Shown: positions 23,263 to 31,910, counted from the first letter of the stretch. The stretch: DNA of 38,526 bases from a bacterium BMS3Abin15 (GCA_002923195.1 BDTH01000069.1:1-38526), one strand, 5' to 3'. The notes: a model not told the origin generated them from the sequence alone. Made by a program: numbers and translations.

Positions 23263-23331
23263 TATAGTTGTAAAATAAAAAATTGCATCTTTCTAATACA
23301 ATTTTATCAAAAAATTGCTTTAAAAACAATC

Positions 23332-23613
23332 TTATTTTATTATCTTAATTCCTTTTACTTCTTTCGTATTAAGCTCTTGATTTATTTTTTTAATAATATC
23401 CTGGCGGTTAACCCATGCCTCACTTGCCCAATTAGAGCTTTGGGTCTTGATAAAAAGTTTTCCGTTTTTATAAAAGTCCGGCACTAGATTTTCTTCGCCT
23501 TTTTTGCCATATTCATGTTTTATAATTTTCTTAAAAATATAAAAGACAGTTTTCTCATCCAAAACTGTCTTTCTAAACTCTTTGTGTTTTAGGAGTTGAT
23601 TTATTTTTTTCAT
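23332..23613 (-). CDS. DUF721/DciA-like protein
   Basis: 93 residues. The central part GKLFIKTQSSNWASEAWVNRQDIIKKINQEL matches the DUF721 pattern (a beta strand, then conserved Ser/Trp and a helix ending in a turn near IN); it is written here as separate pieces of the same stretch GKLFIKTQSS, NWASEAWVNR and QDIIKKINQEL. DciA proteins load the replicative helicase DnaB in bacteria that lack DnaC/DnaI, and the position next to dnaN and dnaA supports that role. The protein is basic, consistent with binding nucleic acid. The call rests on a short, weakly conserved domain plus context. Confidence 0.7.
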   Translation of the reverse strand: MKKINQLLKHKEFRKTVLDEKTVFYIFKKIIKHEYGKKGEENLVPDFYKNGKLFIKTQSSNWASEAWVNRQDIIKKINQELNTKEVKGIKIIK

Positions 23614-23694
23614 TGCCTAAGTCTTAGCCCGGAAATAATCTCACTTAAGGTGCTTGGGAGCAAGTCCGAATTATTTATATCGCTGTTAGGGTTT

Positions 23695-24846
23695 TTAACT
23701 TTTAATGGGCATTGCCACGTACGTGTACTTTTCTATAACATTTCCGCTTTTTTCATCTACCATTTTAATAACAACGGGTGAAGAATTATTGTTAACTAAA
23801 AAAGCAACCTGAGCCGTGGGGATAGGATTTATTCCATCCAAGACATATCGGGGATTAAAAACTATTTCTTGATCAGGGCCAGTAATATCGGCTGGTAGCT
23901 TGGTTAGATTCTCTCCCGTTTCTTGAGATTGGGACTTTATAACGACTTCCTTATTTTTTGAGTTTATGCTGAAAGTTATCTCTCCTGACTTACTGCTGGT
24001 AAAGGCGCTGGCTATTTTTACAGCTCTCGACATATCTTCTTTTTTCAAAACCGCCCTGGTGTTGAATTTTTGAGGAATTATTTGCTTATATTCAGGATAT
24101 TTCCCATTAACAAGTCTCGAAACTATTAGAACGCCTTCGATTTCAAAAAATATCTGGTTTTCTTCTATCGCTATATTTATCGCATTAGCTTCGGGACTCG
24201 TTATCCTTAAAATTTCAGAAAATGTGCTAGCCGGAATAATTATAGAGGTGGTTTTAGCTATAAATGCCGCGTAATTGTCACCTTTTTCCTTGTTATCAAT
24301 AGTTATAACCTCCTCTGCTAAACGAAAGCTGTCCGTCGCCGCTAGACTTATCTCCTTATCTGAAAACAATACATTTACTCCAGTGAGCTCTGGCCTGGTT
24401 TCATTTAGAGATATACAGACTAATATTTTACTCATAACCTCTTTTAATTCTTGCGCTGGGAGTGAAAATAGGAACCCGTTTTCTAATTTTGGAATTATAG
24501 GAAAATCATGGGCGTCCAATCCTTTAATTTGAGCACTATAGCTGCCACTAGAGATTTTTAGTATTTGGTCTTTTGCTTCTAAAATAATTTTATCTTCTGT
24601 GGGTAAATTAGTGACAAAATTACTTAATAATTTGGATGGAATTGTAATTTTACCCTCCTCTTCTATTTTAGATCCAATTGTGGATACTACCCCCACTTCT
24701 AAATTAGTAGCGGACAACTTTAATCGGCCCTTTTCTGTTTCCAGTAGAATATTTCCTAAAATAGGCAAGGTGATTTGCTTCCCTGTGATTCTTTCTGTAT
24801 TAAAAATAGCTCTTTTAAAATTTTCCTGGGTACAAATTAATTTCAT
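23695..24846 (-). CDS. dnaN: DNA polymerase III beta subunit (sliding clamp)
   Basis: Ring-shaped processivity factor for DNA polymerase III. 383 residues in three repeated clamp domains. Typical segments: MKLICTQENFKRAIFNTERI at the start, LPILGNILLE, LSATNLEVGV, RPELTGVNVLF, LAATDSFRLAE, and the C-terminus EKYTYVAMPIKS, corresponding to the usual YLVMPMR(L) end at the hydrophobic cleft that binds partners. Start: ATG at 24846. It follows dnaA on the same strand across a 253-bp AT-rich region that carries DnaA-box-like sites. Confidence 0.97.
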   Translation of the reverse strand: MKLICTQENFKRAIFNTERITGKQITLPILGNILLETEKGRLKLSATNLEVGVVSTIGSKIEEEGKITIPSKLLSNFVTNLPTEDKIILEAKDQILKISSGSYSAQIKGLDAHDFPIIPKLENGFLFSLPAQELKEVMSKILVCISLNETRPELTGVNVLFSDKEISLAATDSFRLAEEVITIDNKEKGDNYAAFIAKTTSIIIPASTFSEILRITSPEANAINIAIEENQIFFEIEGVLIVSRLVNGKYPEYKQIIPQKFNTRAVLKKEDMSRAVKIASAFTSSKSGEITFSINSKNKEVVIKSQSQETGENLTKLPADITGPDQEIVFNPRYVLDGINPIPTAQVAFLVNNNSSPVVIKMVDEKSGNVIEKYTYVAMPIKS

Positions 24847-25099
24847 AGATTTGTAATATTATAGTATATTTATAATTTATTTATTTATTATAACTATTAG
24901 TAGAATAAGTTAGTGGATAATTACTAAATTATACTTCTATTAAAACAAAAAAATTAAAATTGCGATTGTGTATAATATGTTATTTATTATTTTAACAACC
25001 TAATTAATATACGAAGTTTTTTTACCAAATTAATTCACACAATTTATTAACAGGATTATCCAAGCAGAATACAGAAGCAATTCCCAACTTTTCCACAAC
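24847..25099. other. Candidate origin region between dnaA and dnaN
   Basis: 253 bp, extremely AT-rich, without a gene. DnaA-box-like 9-mers: AGTGGATAA at 24912-24920 (complement of TTATCCACT), TTATTAACA at 25044-25052, TTATCCAAG at 25056-25064 and TTTTCCACA at 25089-25097, each one or two mismatches from TTATCCACA. AT-rich stretches at 24860-24895 and 24940-25020 could be the unwinding element. Gene orientation flips close by, which supports an origin here or at 26486-26727. Confidence 0.5.
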
Positions 25100-26485
25100 T
25101 TATAAGCTATACAACTTATCTTTTATAATTACAAGGTCTTCTTTGAGCTTTTCATCCACCTCCAGCTCCCTATTAATTTTTTCGTAAGCATGAAGAGCGG
25201 TTGTGTGATCCCTGCCACCAAGCCATCCCCCAATCCCAGGATAAGAAGCATTTAGCTCGATGCGCATAAGATACATAGCTACTTGCCTAGGACGAACAAT
25301 TTCCTTTCTCCTTCCTTTATTTATAATATCTCTATCACTGATCTCGTAAAAATTAGCAACAGCTTTTATAATGTGTTTGTGGTGTATTCCCTTCCTTTTT
25401 CCGCTAGAAATTAGTTCAGACAAAGTTTGCCCAACATTTTTAATAGAAGGGGGCCTTTTGTTTAACTCACAAGAAGCGATTATTCTATTAAGGGCTCCTT
25501 CTAGTTCACGGACATTACTTTTAATATTTTCAGCAACAAACTTTATAACATCATCTTCCAGATAAAAACCTTTCTCTGCCATTTTTGTCCGCAAAATTGC
25601 CATCCTTGTTTCTAGGTCTGGCTGTCCAATATCAGCAATCATCCCTCCCTCAAATCGCGACCGGAGCCGCTCCTCTATGGTGGGAATTGCCTTAGGAGGA
25701 CGATCGCTACTAAGAACAATTTGCTTATTTATTTGATAGAGAGCATTAAAAATATGGAAGAATTCATGCTGAGTCTTTTCTTTGCCGGACAGAAACTGAA
25801 TATCATCAATAATCAATAAATCTATTTTTTGGTAATCATTTTTAAACTTGTCTATTCTTTGGCTTCTTATAGCATCTATTAACTCACTGGTAAACCTCTC
25901 AGAGGTTATATATTTTATTTCTTTTTCTGGATTTTTTTTAATTACCTCGTTGCCAAGCGACTGTAATAAATGAGTCTTTCCCAGCCCGACTCCTCCGTAA
26001 ATAAACAGGGGATTATAAGCATTGCCCAAGTTCTGAGATACGGCATAACAGGCAGCTCTAGCCAGTTCATTGTTTTCTCCCACAACAAAATTATCAAATG
26101 TATAGCGAGGATTTAAATTAGCTTCATTGGCTGGATTTTCTTTTAATATGGCATTTCCGACCATAGGATAAGCTGTTTTTATCTGACTAGGAGCTTTAGC
26201 TGCGTCTATGTCTTGACTCACAGCATCAGTCTTTTCCAGAATGTTATAAATAGTACAGCTTATTTCCCGTATGTCATCCTGAGAACTTTGGAGAGCTTTA
26301 ATTATATAGGTATTGTATTTGTTTTCTAGCCATTCTTTAGCAAAGCCATTGGGAACACCGATAACAACTCGCCCATCTTCTTTAGAAAGGATAGTGGTAT
26401 TTTTAAACCAAGTAACAAAGTTTGCCTTAGATATAGAAAGCTCTATTTCTCCCAAGGCAGTTTGCCAGAGTTCGTTATTAGTCAT
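25100..26485 (-). CDS. dnaA: Chromosomal replication initiator DnaA
   Basis: AAA+ initiator that binds DnaA boxes and opens the origin. 461 residues. Domain I at 1-80 (LWQTALGEIELSISKANF start), a short linker, domain III with Walker A GGVGLGKT at 164-171 and Walker B LLIIDDIQF at 223-231, and domain IV with the DnaA signature GGRDHTTALHAYE at 423-435, which contacts the box. All key residues are present. Start: ATG at 26485 (MTNNELWQTAL). Divergent from rpmH, with 242 bp between. Confidence 0.98.
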   Translation of the reverse strand: MTNNELWQTALGEIELSISKANFVTWFKNTTILSKEDGRVVIGVPNGFAKEWLENKYNTYIIKALQSSQDDIREISCTIYNILEKTDAVSQDIDAAKAPSQIKTAYPMVGNAILKENPANEANLNPRYTFDNFVVGENNELARAACYAVSQNLGNAYNPLFIYGGVGLGKTHLLQSLGNEVIKKNPEKEIKYITSERFTSELIDAIRSQRIDKFKNDYQKIDLLIIDDIQFLSGKEKTQHEFFHIFNALYQINKQIVLSSDRPPKAIPTIEERLRSRFEGGMIADIGQPDLETRMAILRTKMAEKGFYLEDDVIKFVAENIKSNVRELEGALNRIIASCELNKRPPSIKNVGQTLSELISSGKRKGIHHKHIIKAVANFYEISDRDIINKGRRKEIVRPRQVAMYLMRIELNASYPGIGGWLGGRDHTTALHAYEKINRELEVDEKLKEDLVIIKDKLYSL

Positions 26486-26727
26486 AAGTGGTTAATTATG
26501 TACAGAAAATTATAACACAGTCAAGCGATAGTTACCACGAACGAGTGTTAATAAAGCTGTTCATAAACTGTGAATAAATTTTATCGGTTTAGTTTTAGAT
26601 AGGGTAGTTGCAGAAAACATTTCTGTTTTTAAGATTATCATTGACTTTTCTTGGCTGGCTGGTAAACTTCATAATAGTCGTGGAACAAAAATGTCGTAAA
26701 ATTAAGTAAAATCTAAGTCTAATACAG
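26486..26727. promoter_or_regulatory. Divergent dnaA-rpmH intergenic region, possible origin part
   Basis: 242 bp. It contains TGTGAATAA at 26569-26577 (complement of TTATTCACA, one mismatch from the DnaA box) beside GTTCATAAAC. It must hold the promoters of dnaA (minus) and rpmH (plus). No promoter with both hexamers at good spacing stands out to me. In many bacteria this dnaA-rpmH gap carries part of oriC. Confidence 0.45.
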
Positions 26728-26862
26728 ATGAAAAGAACATATCAACCCAAAAAAAGGAAAAGAAAAAGAAGTCATGGATTCAAAAAAAGAAGTAGCACCA
26801 AAAATGGCAAAGACGTTCTTAAAAGAAGAAGAAGAAAGGGAAGAAAAACGTTAGCAGTTTAA
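26728..26862 (+). CDS. rpmH: 50S ribosomal protein L34
   Basis: A 44-residue, very basic protein beginning [20 protein letters not shown] and continuing with the L34 pattern [20 protein letters not shown] and ending TLAV. Matches L34 throughout. The family norm is 44-47 residues. First gene of the conserved rpmH-rnpA-yidC-jag block, with rnpA starting 18 nt after its stop. Confidence 0.97.
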   Translation: MKRTYQPKKRKRKRSHGFKKRSSTKNGKDVLKRRRRKGRKTLAV

Positions 26863-26880
26863 TTATAAACACTGTTTTTG

Positions 26881-27240
26881 ATGTTGCCTAAAAAAAATCG
26901 CCTAACAAAAAAGAAAGACTTTGAAAAAGCCTATCAAAAAGGAAGAAAATTTTTCTTAAAAAGCGGAGATGTTATCATCAATATTGCCGAAAATGACAAA
27001 CTAGATACTAGAGCAGGATTTTTAGTAGGAAAAAGTTTTTCTGGGAAGGCTGCTTATAGGAATAAAATGAAAAGGACACTAAGGGAAGTTTTTCATCAAC
27101 AGCTAAAAAATATTAAACCAGGATTCGACATCGTCATTTCTTGTAAGAGTAATAATCAAAATAAGGAGCAAATTAATTACACAGAAGCACCAAGGCAGTT
27201 GATGAAGTTATTAGAAAAAAGTAAATTATTAAAAAAATAA
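26881..27240 (+). CDS. rnpA: Ribonuclease P protein component
   Basis: Protein cofactor of RNase P for tRNA 5' maturation. 119 residues. Typical features: MLPKKNRLTKKKDFEKAYQKG at the start, RAGFLVGKSFSGKAAYRNKMKRTLRE, where the conserved RNR-type motif is YRNKMKR, and a basic surface throughout. I use the ATG at 26881 rather than the TTG just before it at 26878. Its stop directly abuts the start of yidC. The RNA subunit gene (rnpB) was not found in the window. Confidence 0.95.
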   Translation: MLPKKNRLTKKKDFEKAYQKGRKFFLKSGDVIINIAENDKLDTRAGFLVGKSFSGKAAYRNKMKRTLREVFHQQLKNIKPGFDIVISCKSNNQNKEQINYTEAPRQLMKLLEKSKLLKK

Positions 27241-27978
27241 ATGGCAGAAATTTTTAATGCAGCGATCTATCAGCCCTTATATAACGTCCTAATTTTTTTG
27301 TACAATGTTATTCCTGGGCAGGACTTTGGGGTAGCTATTATAGCTACCACTATTTTTCTTAAACTTTTATTGATGCCCGTTTCTAGAAAACAAATCGAAT
27401 CTCAAAAAAAACTTCAGGAATTGCAACCGAAAATAAAGGAAATTCAGAACAGATACAAAGACAACAAGGAGAAGCAAACTAAGGAATTAATGGCATTTTA
27501 TAAAGAAAACAAGGCTAATCCTCTCTCAGGGTGCCTTCCTTTAATAGTTCAGTTGATTTTTTTAATAGCTATTTATAGGATCCTGATAAATATTTCTATG
27601 GCAGGATTGGTTGTTGACGTCAGTAATTTATATTCGTTTGTTGCTGATCCAGGAAAGATTAACCACATGTTTATTGGCTTTATAAAACTGACGGAGCCTA
27701 GCAGGGGCTTGGCTATTTTAGCAGCAACAGCGCAATATTTCCAGACGAAGATGATAATGAAGAAAAATAAAAAGGAGGACAAGAGCAAAAAAAAGAGAAC
27801 CTCCAGTAAGCCGGATTTTTCCAGTATGATGAGTAAACAGATGCTTTATTTAGGGCCGGTGCTTACTCTTTTTATTGGATTCAAGTTTGCTGCCGGACTG
27901 GCTCTTTATTGGCTGGTATCAACATTGTTTATGATTGGCCAACAAATGTATATTGCTAAAGATCAAAAACAAGAATAA
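27241..27978 (+). CDS. yidC: Membrane protein insertase YidC/Oxa1
   Basis: Inserts and folds membrane proteins, with or without SecYEG. 245 residues with about five membrane helices. The Oxa1 core is present: AIIATTIFLKLLLMPVSRKQ with the conserved Arg in the groove, a charged coiled-coil hairpin (KKLQELQPKIKEIQNRYKDNKEKQ), PLSGCLPLIVQLIFLIAIYR, and the final helices FIGFKFAAGLALYWLVSTLF. It lacks the large periplasmic domain of proteobacterial YidC and the lipoprotein cysteine of Gram-positive YidC. Starts immediately after rnpA (0-nt gap). Confidence 0.96.
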   Translation: MAEIFNAAIYQPLYNVLIFLYNVIPGQDFGVAIIATTIFLKLLLMPVSRKQIESQKKLQELQPKIKEIQNRYKDNKEKQTKELMAFYKENKANPLSGCLPLIVQLIFLIAIYRILINISMAGLVVDVSNLYSFVADPGKINHMFIGFIKLTEPSRGLAILAATAQYFQTKMIMKKNKKEDKSKKKRTSSKPDFSSMMSKQMLYLGPVLTLFIGFKFAAGLALYWLVSTLFMIGQQMYIAKDQKQE

Positions 27979-28029
27979 TAATAATCCCGAGTGGACGATT
28001 AAAAAATAAATTTAACGGGACGAGAAAAA

Positions 28030-28530
28030 ATGGAAAAAAAGATCGCGGAAGTTATTAAAAAAATTACCAAAGAACTTCTAAAAAAAATGGGGTTTGATGT
28101 TGAGGTAGAAATTAAAGAAAATATTTCCGAGCAAGGTGCTGTAGAGAAAGAGGGCAGAGAGAACAATCTAGTTTGCAATATAAGCGTCAGTGATAACTCT
28201 AATTTTATTATTGGTCAGCATGGCATTAACTTACAAGCGCTCCAGCATATTATAAGGTTAGTTGTTAGGAAAGAAACGGAGGAAAGAGTTAATTTTATGG
28301 TGGATGTTAATTCTTATCGTCAACAGAAAAGCCAAGCAATCATCGAACAAGCTAATTCTATAGCTAAGCAGGCAATTAATGAAAAAAAAGCAGTTGTAAT
28401 GAGACCGATGTCCGCTTATGAAAGAAGAATTGTCCATATGGAACTAGCCGAAAACGATAAAGTTGTTACCGAAAGTATCGGCGAAGGGGAAGGAAGAAAA
28501 ATTGTAATTAAGCCAGTAAAAATAATTTAA
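28030..28530 (+). CDS. khpB (jag): KH-R3H RNA-binding protein (Jag/KhpB)
   Basis: 166 residues. A type-II KH domain at about 60-115 (NFIIGQHGINLQALQHIIRLVV, here with IGQHG in place of IGxxG) is followed by an R3H domain at about 120-166 (MRPMSAYERRIVHMELAE). The N-terminal Jag_N domain of Firmicute proteins is missing or reduced to MEKKIAEVIKKITKELLKKMG. Jag/KhpB binds RNA and influences cell shape and division in streptococci; the position after yidC is conserved. Start: ATG at 28030; 51 nt after yidC. Confidence 0.93.
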   Translation: MEKKIAEVIKKITKELLKKMGFDVEVEIKENISEQGAVEKEGRENNLVCNISVSDNSNFIIGQHGINLQALQHIIRLVVRKETEERVNFMVDVNSYRQQKSQAIIEQANSIAKQAINEKKAVVMRPMSAYERRIVHMELAENDKVVTESIGEGEGRKIVIKPVKII

Positions 28531-28546
28531 ACAAGAAGTTATTATC

Positions 28547-28640
28547 GTCGCCCCGAGCATTAGCAAGGAACCTGGACCTGCCCGCAGAGTCTGAGCCACG
28601 CGATGGCAGGCGGGGATCTTTCAATAAGCTTAGGATGACG
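28547..28640. repeat. GTCGCCCCGAG...CTTAGGATGAC element with a second repeat nested in it
   Basis: The outer element belongs to the GTCAT...ATGAC family. Inside it, at 28577-28614, sits a separate GC-rich palindrome (CCTGCCCGC...GGCAGGCGGG) like those at 8714 and 21771. Removing the inner piece restores a normal-looking outer element, which indicates insertion of one family into the other. Lies between khpB and the flippase gene. Confidence 0.8.
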
Positions 28641-28651
28641 ACTTAGTCATC

Positions 28652-30070
28652 ATGGCCGTTGCCAGAAAAATAGCATATAATGTTGCTTTTAACTCTGTCG
28701 TCAAAGTATTCTCTACCATTTTGGCGTTAGTGGGGATAGGCTTTATTACTCGCTATCTAGGAAAAGAAGGATTTGGAGATTACGCAATCGTGCTTGCGTT
28801 TTTTTCTTTTTTTACGCAACTAGCAGACCTAGGCTTATATTCCGTTACTACCAGAGAAATATCAAGAATAGATGCAGATGAGAAAAAAATAATAGGCAAC
28901 ATAATATCCCTCAGAGTATTATCATCCCTGGCTGTTTTTTTATTGGCCCTCGTTATTATTAAGTTTCTTCCCTATCCACAAGAAGTTCAAAAAGGAATAT
29001 TAATAGCTGCCGCAGCATTTGTTTTTTCTTCGGGGTACATGGTTCTCAATGGAATTTTCCAGAAAAATTTAGTCATGTATAAGGTGGCTACAGTAGAATT
29101 CGTGGGAAAAATTATCCAAACCGGATTTATAATAATGGCCGTGATAATGGATTGGGGCTTTATGGCAATTATTATAGCCCTCCTTATTTATATGGTATTT
29201 AATTTCGTAATAGTGTTTTTCCTGAGCAGAAGATATGTAAAGTTCAGTCCAGAAATAGACTTTTCCTATTGGAGAAAGTTTCTTAAGGAATCAATGCCTA
29301 TGGGGATATCCGTTTTTATCACCTTTTTATATTTCAAACTGGATACCATTATGCTTTCGGTAATCAAAACTAATGCAGATGTGGGAATTTACAGTGCCGC
29401 CTACAAGATAATAGAAAATATCACTTTTTTCCCGGCGATGATAGCTGGCCTTGTCCTTCCTCTAATATCTCGCCATATTTTTTCTAATAAGGATAAATTT
29501 GAAGATATATCAAACAAAACTTTTAAAGTATTCTTTCTTTTGGTCGTCCCCTTGATTGTAGGAACAATGTTTCTTTCCGAAGGCGTAATAAATTTGATTG
29601 GGGGCGCAGGGTTTGAGGAATCGGCTAATGTTCTTCGGGTTTTAGTTTTCGCGCTAGCTTTTATTTTCTTCGGTCATTTTTTCAACAACATCCTGCTGGT
29701 AGGCAACCTGCAAAAAAAACTAATGGTGGCCCTGGCTTTTTGCGCCGTTTTCAATATAACCGCCAACCTGATATTAATCCCCCGCTATTCTTATGCGGGA
29801 GCAGCAATCACTTCTGTTTTTACGGAGATGCTGGTGGTATCGCTTACATTCTATTTAGTTCTGAAATATTTAAAATACAGGCCAAAAATCCAACATGGGG
29901 TAAGAATCTTATTCTCTGGGCTGGTGATGGCGGCCTTCCTTTTCGTTTTTAAAGATATGAATTTTTTCATACTAGCTTTTGGAAGCGCTGGAGTTTATTC
30001 CTTATTCCTGTGGCTGACGAAAACCATAAGCAGTGAAGAAATTTTGAGCATTGTCGCTCGACGTACATAA
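28652..30070 (+). CDS. Polysaccharide flippase (Wzx/MATE-like MOP superfamily)
   Basis: 472 residues with about 12-14 membrane helices, of the oligosaccharide/polysaccharide flippase family (Wzx-like). Typical regions: FNSVVKVFSTILALVGIGFITRYLGKEGFGDYAI and the repeat-half motif with SVIKTNADVGIYSAAYKI. Flips lipid-linked oligosaccharide across the membrane using the proton gradient. Two GT2 glycosyltransferase genes follow closely, so this is a small glycan-assembly cluster. Start: ATG at 28652, 12 nt after the repeat element ends. Confidence 0.88.
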   Translation: MAVARKIAYNVAFNSVVKVFSTILALVGIGFITRYLGKEGFGDYAIVLAFFSFFTQLADLGLYSVTTREISRIDADEKKIIGNIISLRVLSSLAVFLLALVIIKFLPYPQEVQKGILIAAAAFVFSSGYMVLNGIFQKNLVMYKVATVEFVGKIIQTGFIIMAVIMDWGFMAIIIALLIYMVFNFVIVFFLSRRYVKFSPEIDFSYWRKFLKESMPMGISVFITFLYFKLDTIMLSVIKTNADVGIYSAAYKIIENITFFPAMIAGLVLPLISRHIFSNKDKFEDISNKTFKVFFLLVVPLIVGTMFLSEGVINLIGGAGFEESANVLRVLVFALAFIFFGHFFNNILLVGNLQKKLMVALAFCAVFNITANLILIPRYSYAGAAITSVFTEMLVVSLTFYLVLKYLKYRPKIQHGVRILFSGLVMAAFLFVFKDMNFFILAFGSAGVYSLFLWLTKTISSEEILSIVARRT

Positions 30071-30089
30071 AACATAAGAACAAAAAATA

Positions 30090-30953
30090 ATGGTTAATAG
30101 CCCAAAAATCTTTATAATTATTCTGAACTACAATGGAGAAAGCACTATCAAACAATGTCTCAATAGTGTTTTTCAAATGGATTACCCTAATTTTGAAGTT
30201 GTAGTGGTAGACAATAATTCTAGTGACGGCTCATTAGAATTAGCTAAAGGATTTTTTCCTAAGGCGCATTTCATTAAAAACGAAAAAAATGTAGGCTTTG
30301 CTGCCGGAAACAATGTTGGTGTAAGATTTGCTTTAGAAAAGATGGCGGACTACGTCTTTCTTTTAAATAACGATGCCCTAATTAAAAAGGATACCCTGTT
30401 AAAGTTGGTGGATGCTGCCGAAAAAGACAAAAACGCAGGAGTAGTGGGGCCAGTAATTTTTAAAGGAAATACCGATGATATTTGGTTTGCGGGAGGAGAA
30501 ATAAAATGGCTAACAATGAGAGCCGTACATGATAACTCCGGAGTTAACTCTAGAGTTAACTCCTTCAAAACCCAATACGTTTCTGGATGCGCTATGTTAA
30601 TTAAAAAAGAAGTCTTAAAAAAAACGGGTTTATTAAGTGAAGATTTTTTTCTTTACTACGAAGATGTTGATTTTTGTGTACAGGCCGAGAAAAATGGATT
30701 TTATTCATTGATTGTTCCAGGCGCTGAAGTTTTTCATTTTGAAAAGAGTGAGCAAAATAAGAAATCGAAAACCTACTGGCTGGTTATTTCAGGATTGATA
30801 TTTTTCAAAAAGAATACTCCCCTTTTTCTAAAGCTCTGGATGTATTTTTATCTGTTTTTGAGGAAACGGAAAAACAAAAAGGATGTTAAAAATAATAATG
30901 AACTGGCTAGGGAAGTCCAGAGAGCTTATAACGATTACAAAAATGCAAAATGA
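30090..30953 (+). CDS. Glycosyltransferase family 2, rhamnosyltransferase-like
   Basis: 287 residues. GT-A fold: FIIILNYNGESTIKQCLNSV at the start, VVVVDNNSSDGS, NEKNVGFAAGNNVGV, and the acidic motif LLNNDALI, which replaces the usual D-X-D. The later VSGCAMLIKKEVLKKTG and FFLYYEDVDFC are typical of the rhamnosyltransferase-like GT2 subset. A perfect 24-bp palindrome is translated in the middle of it (residues 151-158). It overlaps the next glycosyltransferase gene by 11 nt, so they are translationally linked. Start: ATG at 30090. Confidence 0.9.
   Translation: MVNSPKIFIIILNYNGESTIKQCLNSVFQMDYPNFEVVVVDNNSSDGSLELAKGFFPKAHFIKNEKNVGFAAGNNVGVRFALEKMADYVFLLNNDALIKKDTLLKLVDAAEKDKNAGVVGPVIFKGNTDDIWFAGGEIKWLTMRAVHDNSGVNSRVNSFKTQYVSGCAMLIKKEVLKKTGLLSEDFFLYYEDVDFCVQAEKNGFYSLIVPGAEVFHFEKSEQNKKSKTYWLVISGLIFFKKNTPLFLKLWMYFYLFLRKRKNKKDVKNNNELAREVQRAYNDYKNAK
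30540..30563. repeat. Perfect 24-bp palindrome GGAGTTAACTCT/AGAGTTAACTCC in frame in GT2 gene
   Basis: GGAGTTAACTCT is followed directly by its exact complement. Translated as GVNSRVNS. It lies in a variable segment of the glycosyltransferase between WLTMRAVHD and the conserved YVSGCAML. Confidence 0.75.
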
Positions 30954-31809
30954 AATTACACTTTCCATCATTATAGTAAATTATAAAAGTGAACGATACA
31001 TTGAAAAATGCATTGTTTCTATTCGTGAAAAAATAAAAGACTTAAGCTTTGAAATAATCGTTGTTAATAATGATGAATCGGATATTGAATTTGATAATGT
31101 TAAAATTATTAACTCGGGAGAAAATGTTGGATTTGGCAGAGCCAATAATCTAGGCGCCAAGGAAGCACGAGGAAAATATTTACTATTTTTAAATCCAGAC
31201 ACTCTTTTGCTGACAGAAAATATCAAAAAAGTCGTTGAAGAATTTGAAAATAATGAAAAAATTGGAATGGTCGGACCCAGGCTTTTAACTATAAAAAACG
31301 AAACGCAAAGATGGTGTGCTGGTGCAGAAAGTAGTTTATTAAATTTGATACGTAATAATTTTGGAGCTACAAAAAGTAAAAAAATTTGGGAAAGTAAGGA
31401 AAAAACAAGAGCTGATTGGGTAAGTGGAGCGGCTATGTTTATAAAAAAAGAGCTATTCTACAGACTTAGTGGATTTGATGAAAAGTTTTTTATGTATTTT
31501 GAAGACGAAGATCTTTGTAAAAGGGTCAGAAGTACGGGATATAAAATAATTTATTTTCCGGAAGTGGAAATTAAACACCTGGGAGGAAAAAGTTTTGAAA
31601 ATAAGACCCTTAAAGATTCTAATTTAACATGTAAGACGAAATCCTCCGAAGCCTTCTTGTCCGTCAAAGCTTTAGCATCGGCGGAGGCGAAGGAGGGTAA
31701 AAAGGCGCAGAAGAATTACTTCTACGCCTCTCAAGATTATTACTTTCAAAAACACTTCGGAAAATTAACCAGTTGGATTGTGAAATTTTTACGGAAAGTA
31801 TTTAAATAA
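30943..31809 (+). CDS. Glycosyltransferase family 2, second copy
   Basis: 288 residues from the ATG at 30943 (MQNEITLSIIIVNYKSERYI); an upstream ATG at 30883 would add 20 residues overlapping the previous gene and without homology. GT-A features: SIIIVNYKSE, IVVNNDE, GENVGFGRANN, FLNPDTLLL and WVSGAAMFIKKELF...FFMYFEDEDLC, close to its neighbour, suggesting an old tandem duplication. The start overlaps the end of the first GT2 gene by 11 nt. Residues about 234-252 (SSEAFLSVKALASAEAKEG) are encoded by a repeat element, in frame, between the catalytic core and the C-terminal YFQKHFGKLTSWIVKFL. Confidence 0.9.
   Translation: MQNEITLSIIIVNYKSERYIEKCIVSIREKIKDLSFEIIVVNNDESDIEFDNVKIINSGENVGFGRANNLGAKEARGKYLLFLNPDTLLLTENIKKVVEEFENNEKIGMVGPRLLTIKNETQRWCAGAESSLLNLIRNNFGATKSKKIWESKEKTRADWVSGAAMFIKKELFYRLSGFDEKFFMYFEDEDLCKRVRSTGYKIIYFPEVEIKHLGGKSFENKTLKDSNLTCKTKSSEAFLSVKALASAEAKEGKKAQKNYFYASQDYYFQKHFGKLTSWIVKFLRKVFK
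31642..31696. repeat. Palindromic CCTCCGAAGCC...GGCGAAGGAGGG element in frame in second GT2 gene
   Basis: CCTCCGAAGCCTTC at the left pairs with GCGGAGGCGAAGGAGG at the right, with AAGCTTT-type symmetry at the centre. It is read as an Ala/Ser/Lys-rich insertion. Another GC-rich repeat family, not seen elsewhere in the window. Confidence 0.75.
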
Positions 31810-31810
31810 C

Positions 31811-31887
31811 TGTCATCGCGAGTGAAGCGTGGTGATATCATTAAATAATTTAGAGATTGCTTCGTCGTCATACTCCTCGCAATGACA
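31811..31887. repeat. TGTCATCGCGAG...CTCGCAATGACA palindromic element
   Basis: Terminal arms TGTCATCGCGAG and CTCGCAATGACA pair with one mismatch; inner sequence has GAGATTGC and GTGAAGCG. Related repeats with TGTCATTGCGAG ends are widespread in bacterial genomes. Lies between the second GT2 gene and the small minus-strand gene. Confidence 0.85.
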
Positions 31888-31910
31888 TATAATATAAATT
31901 TTCCCAAATA

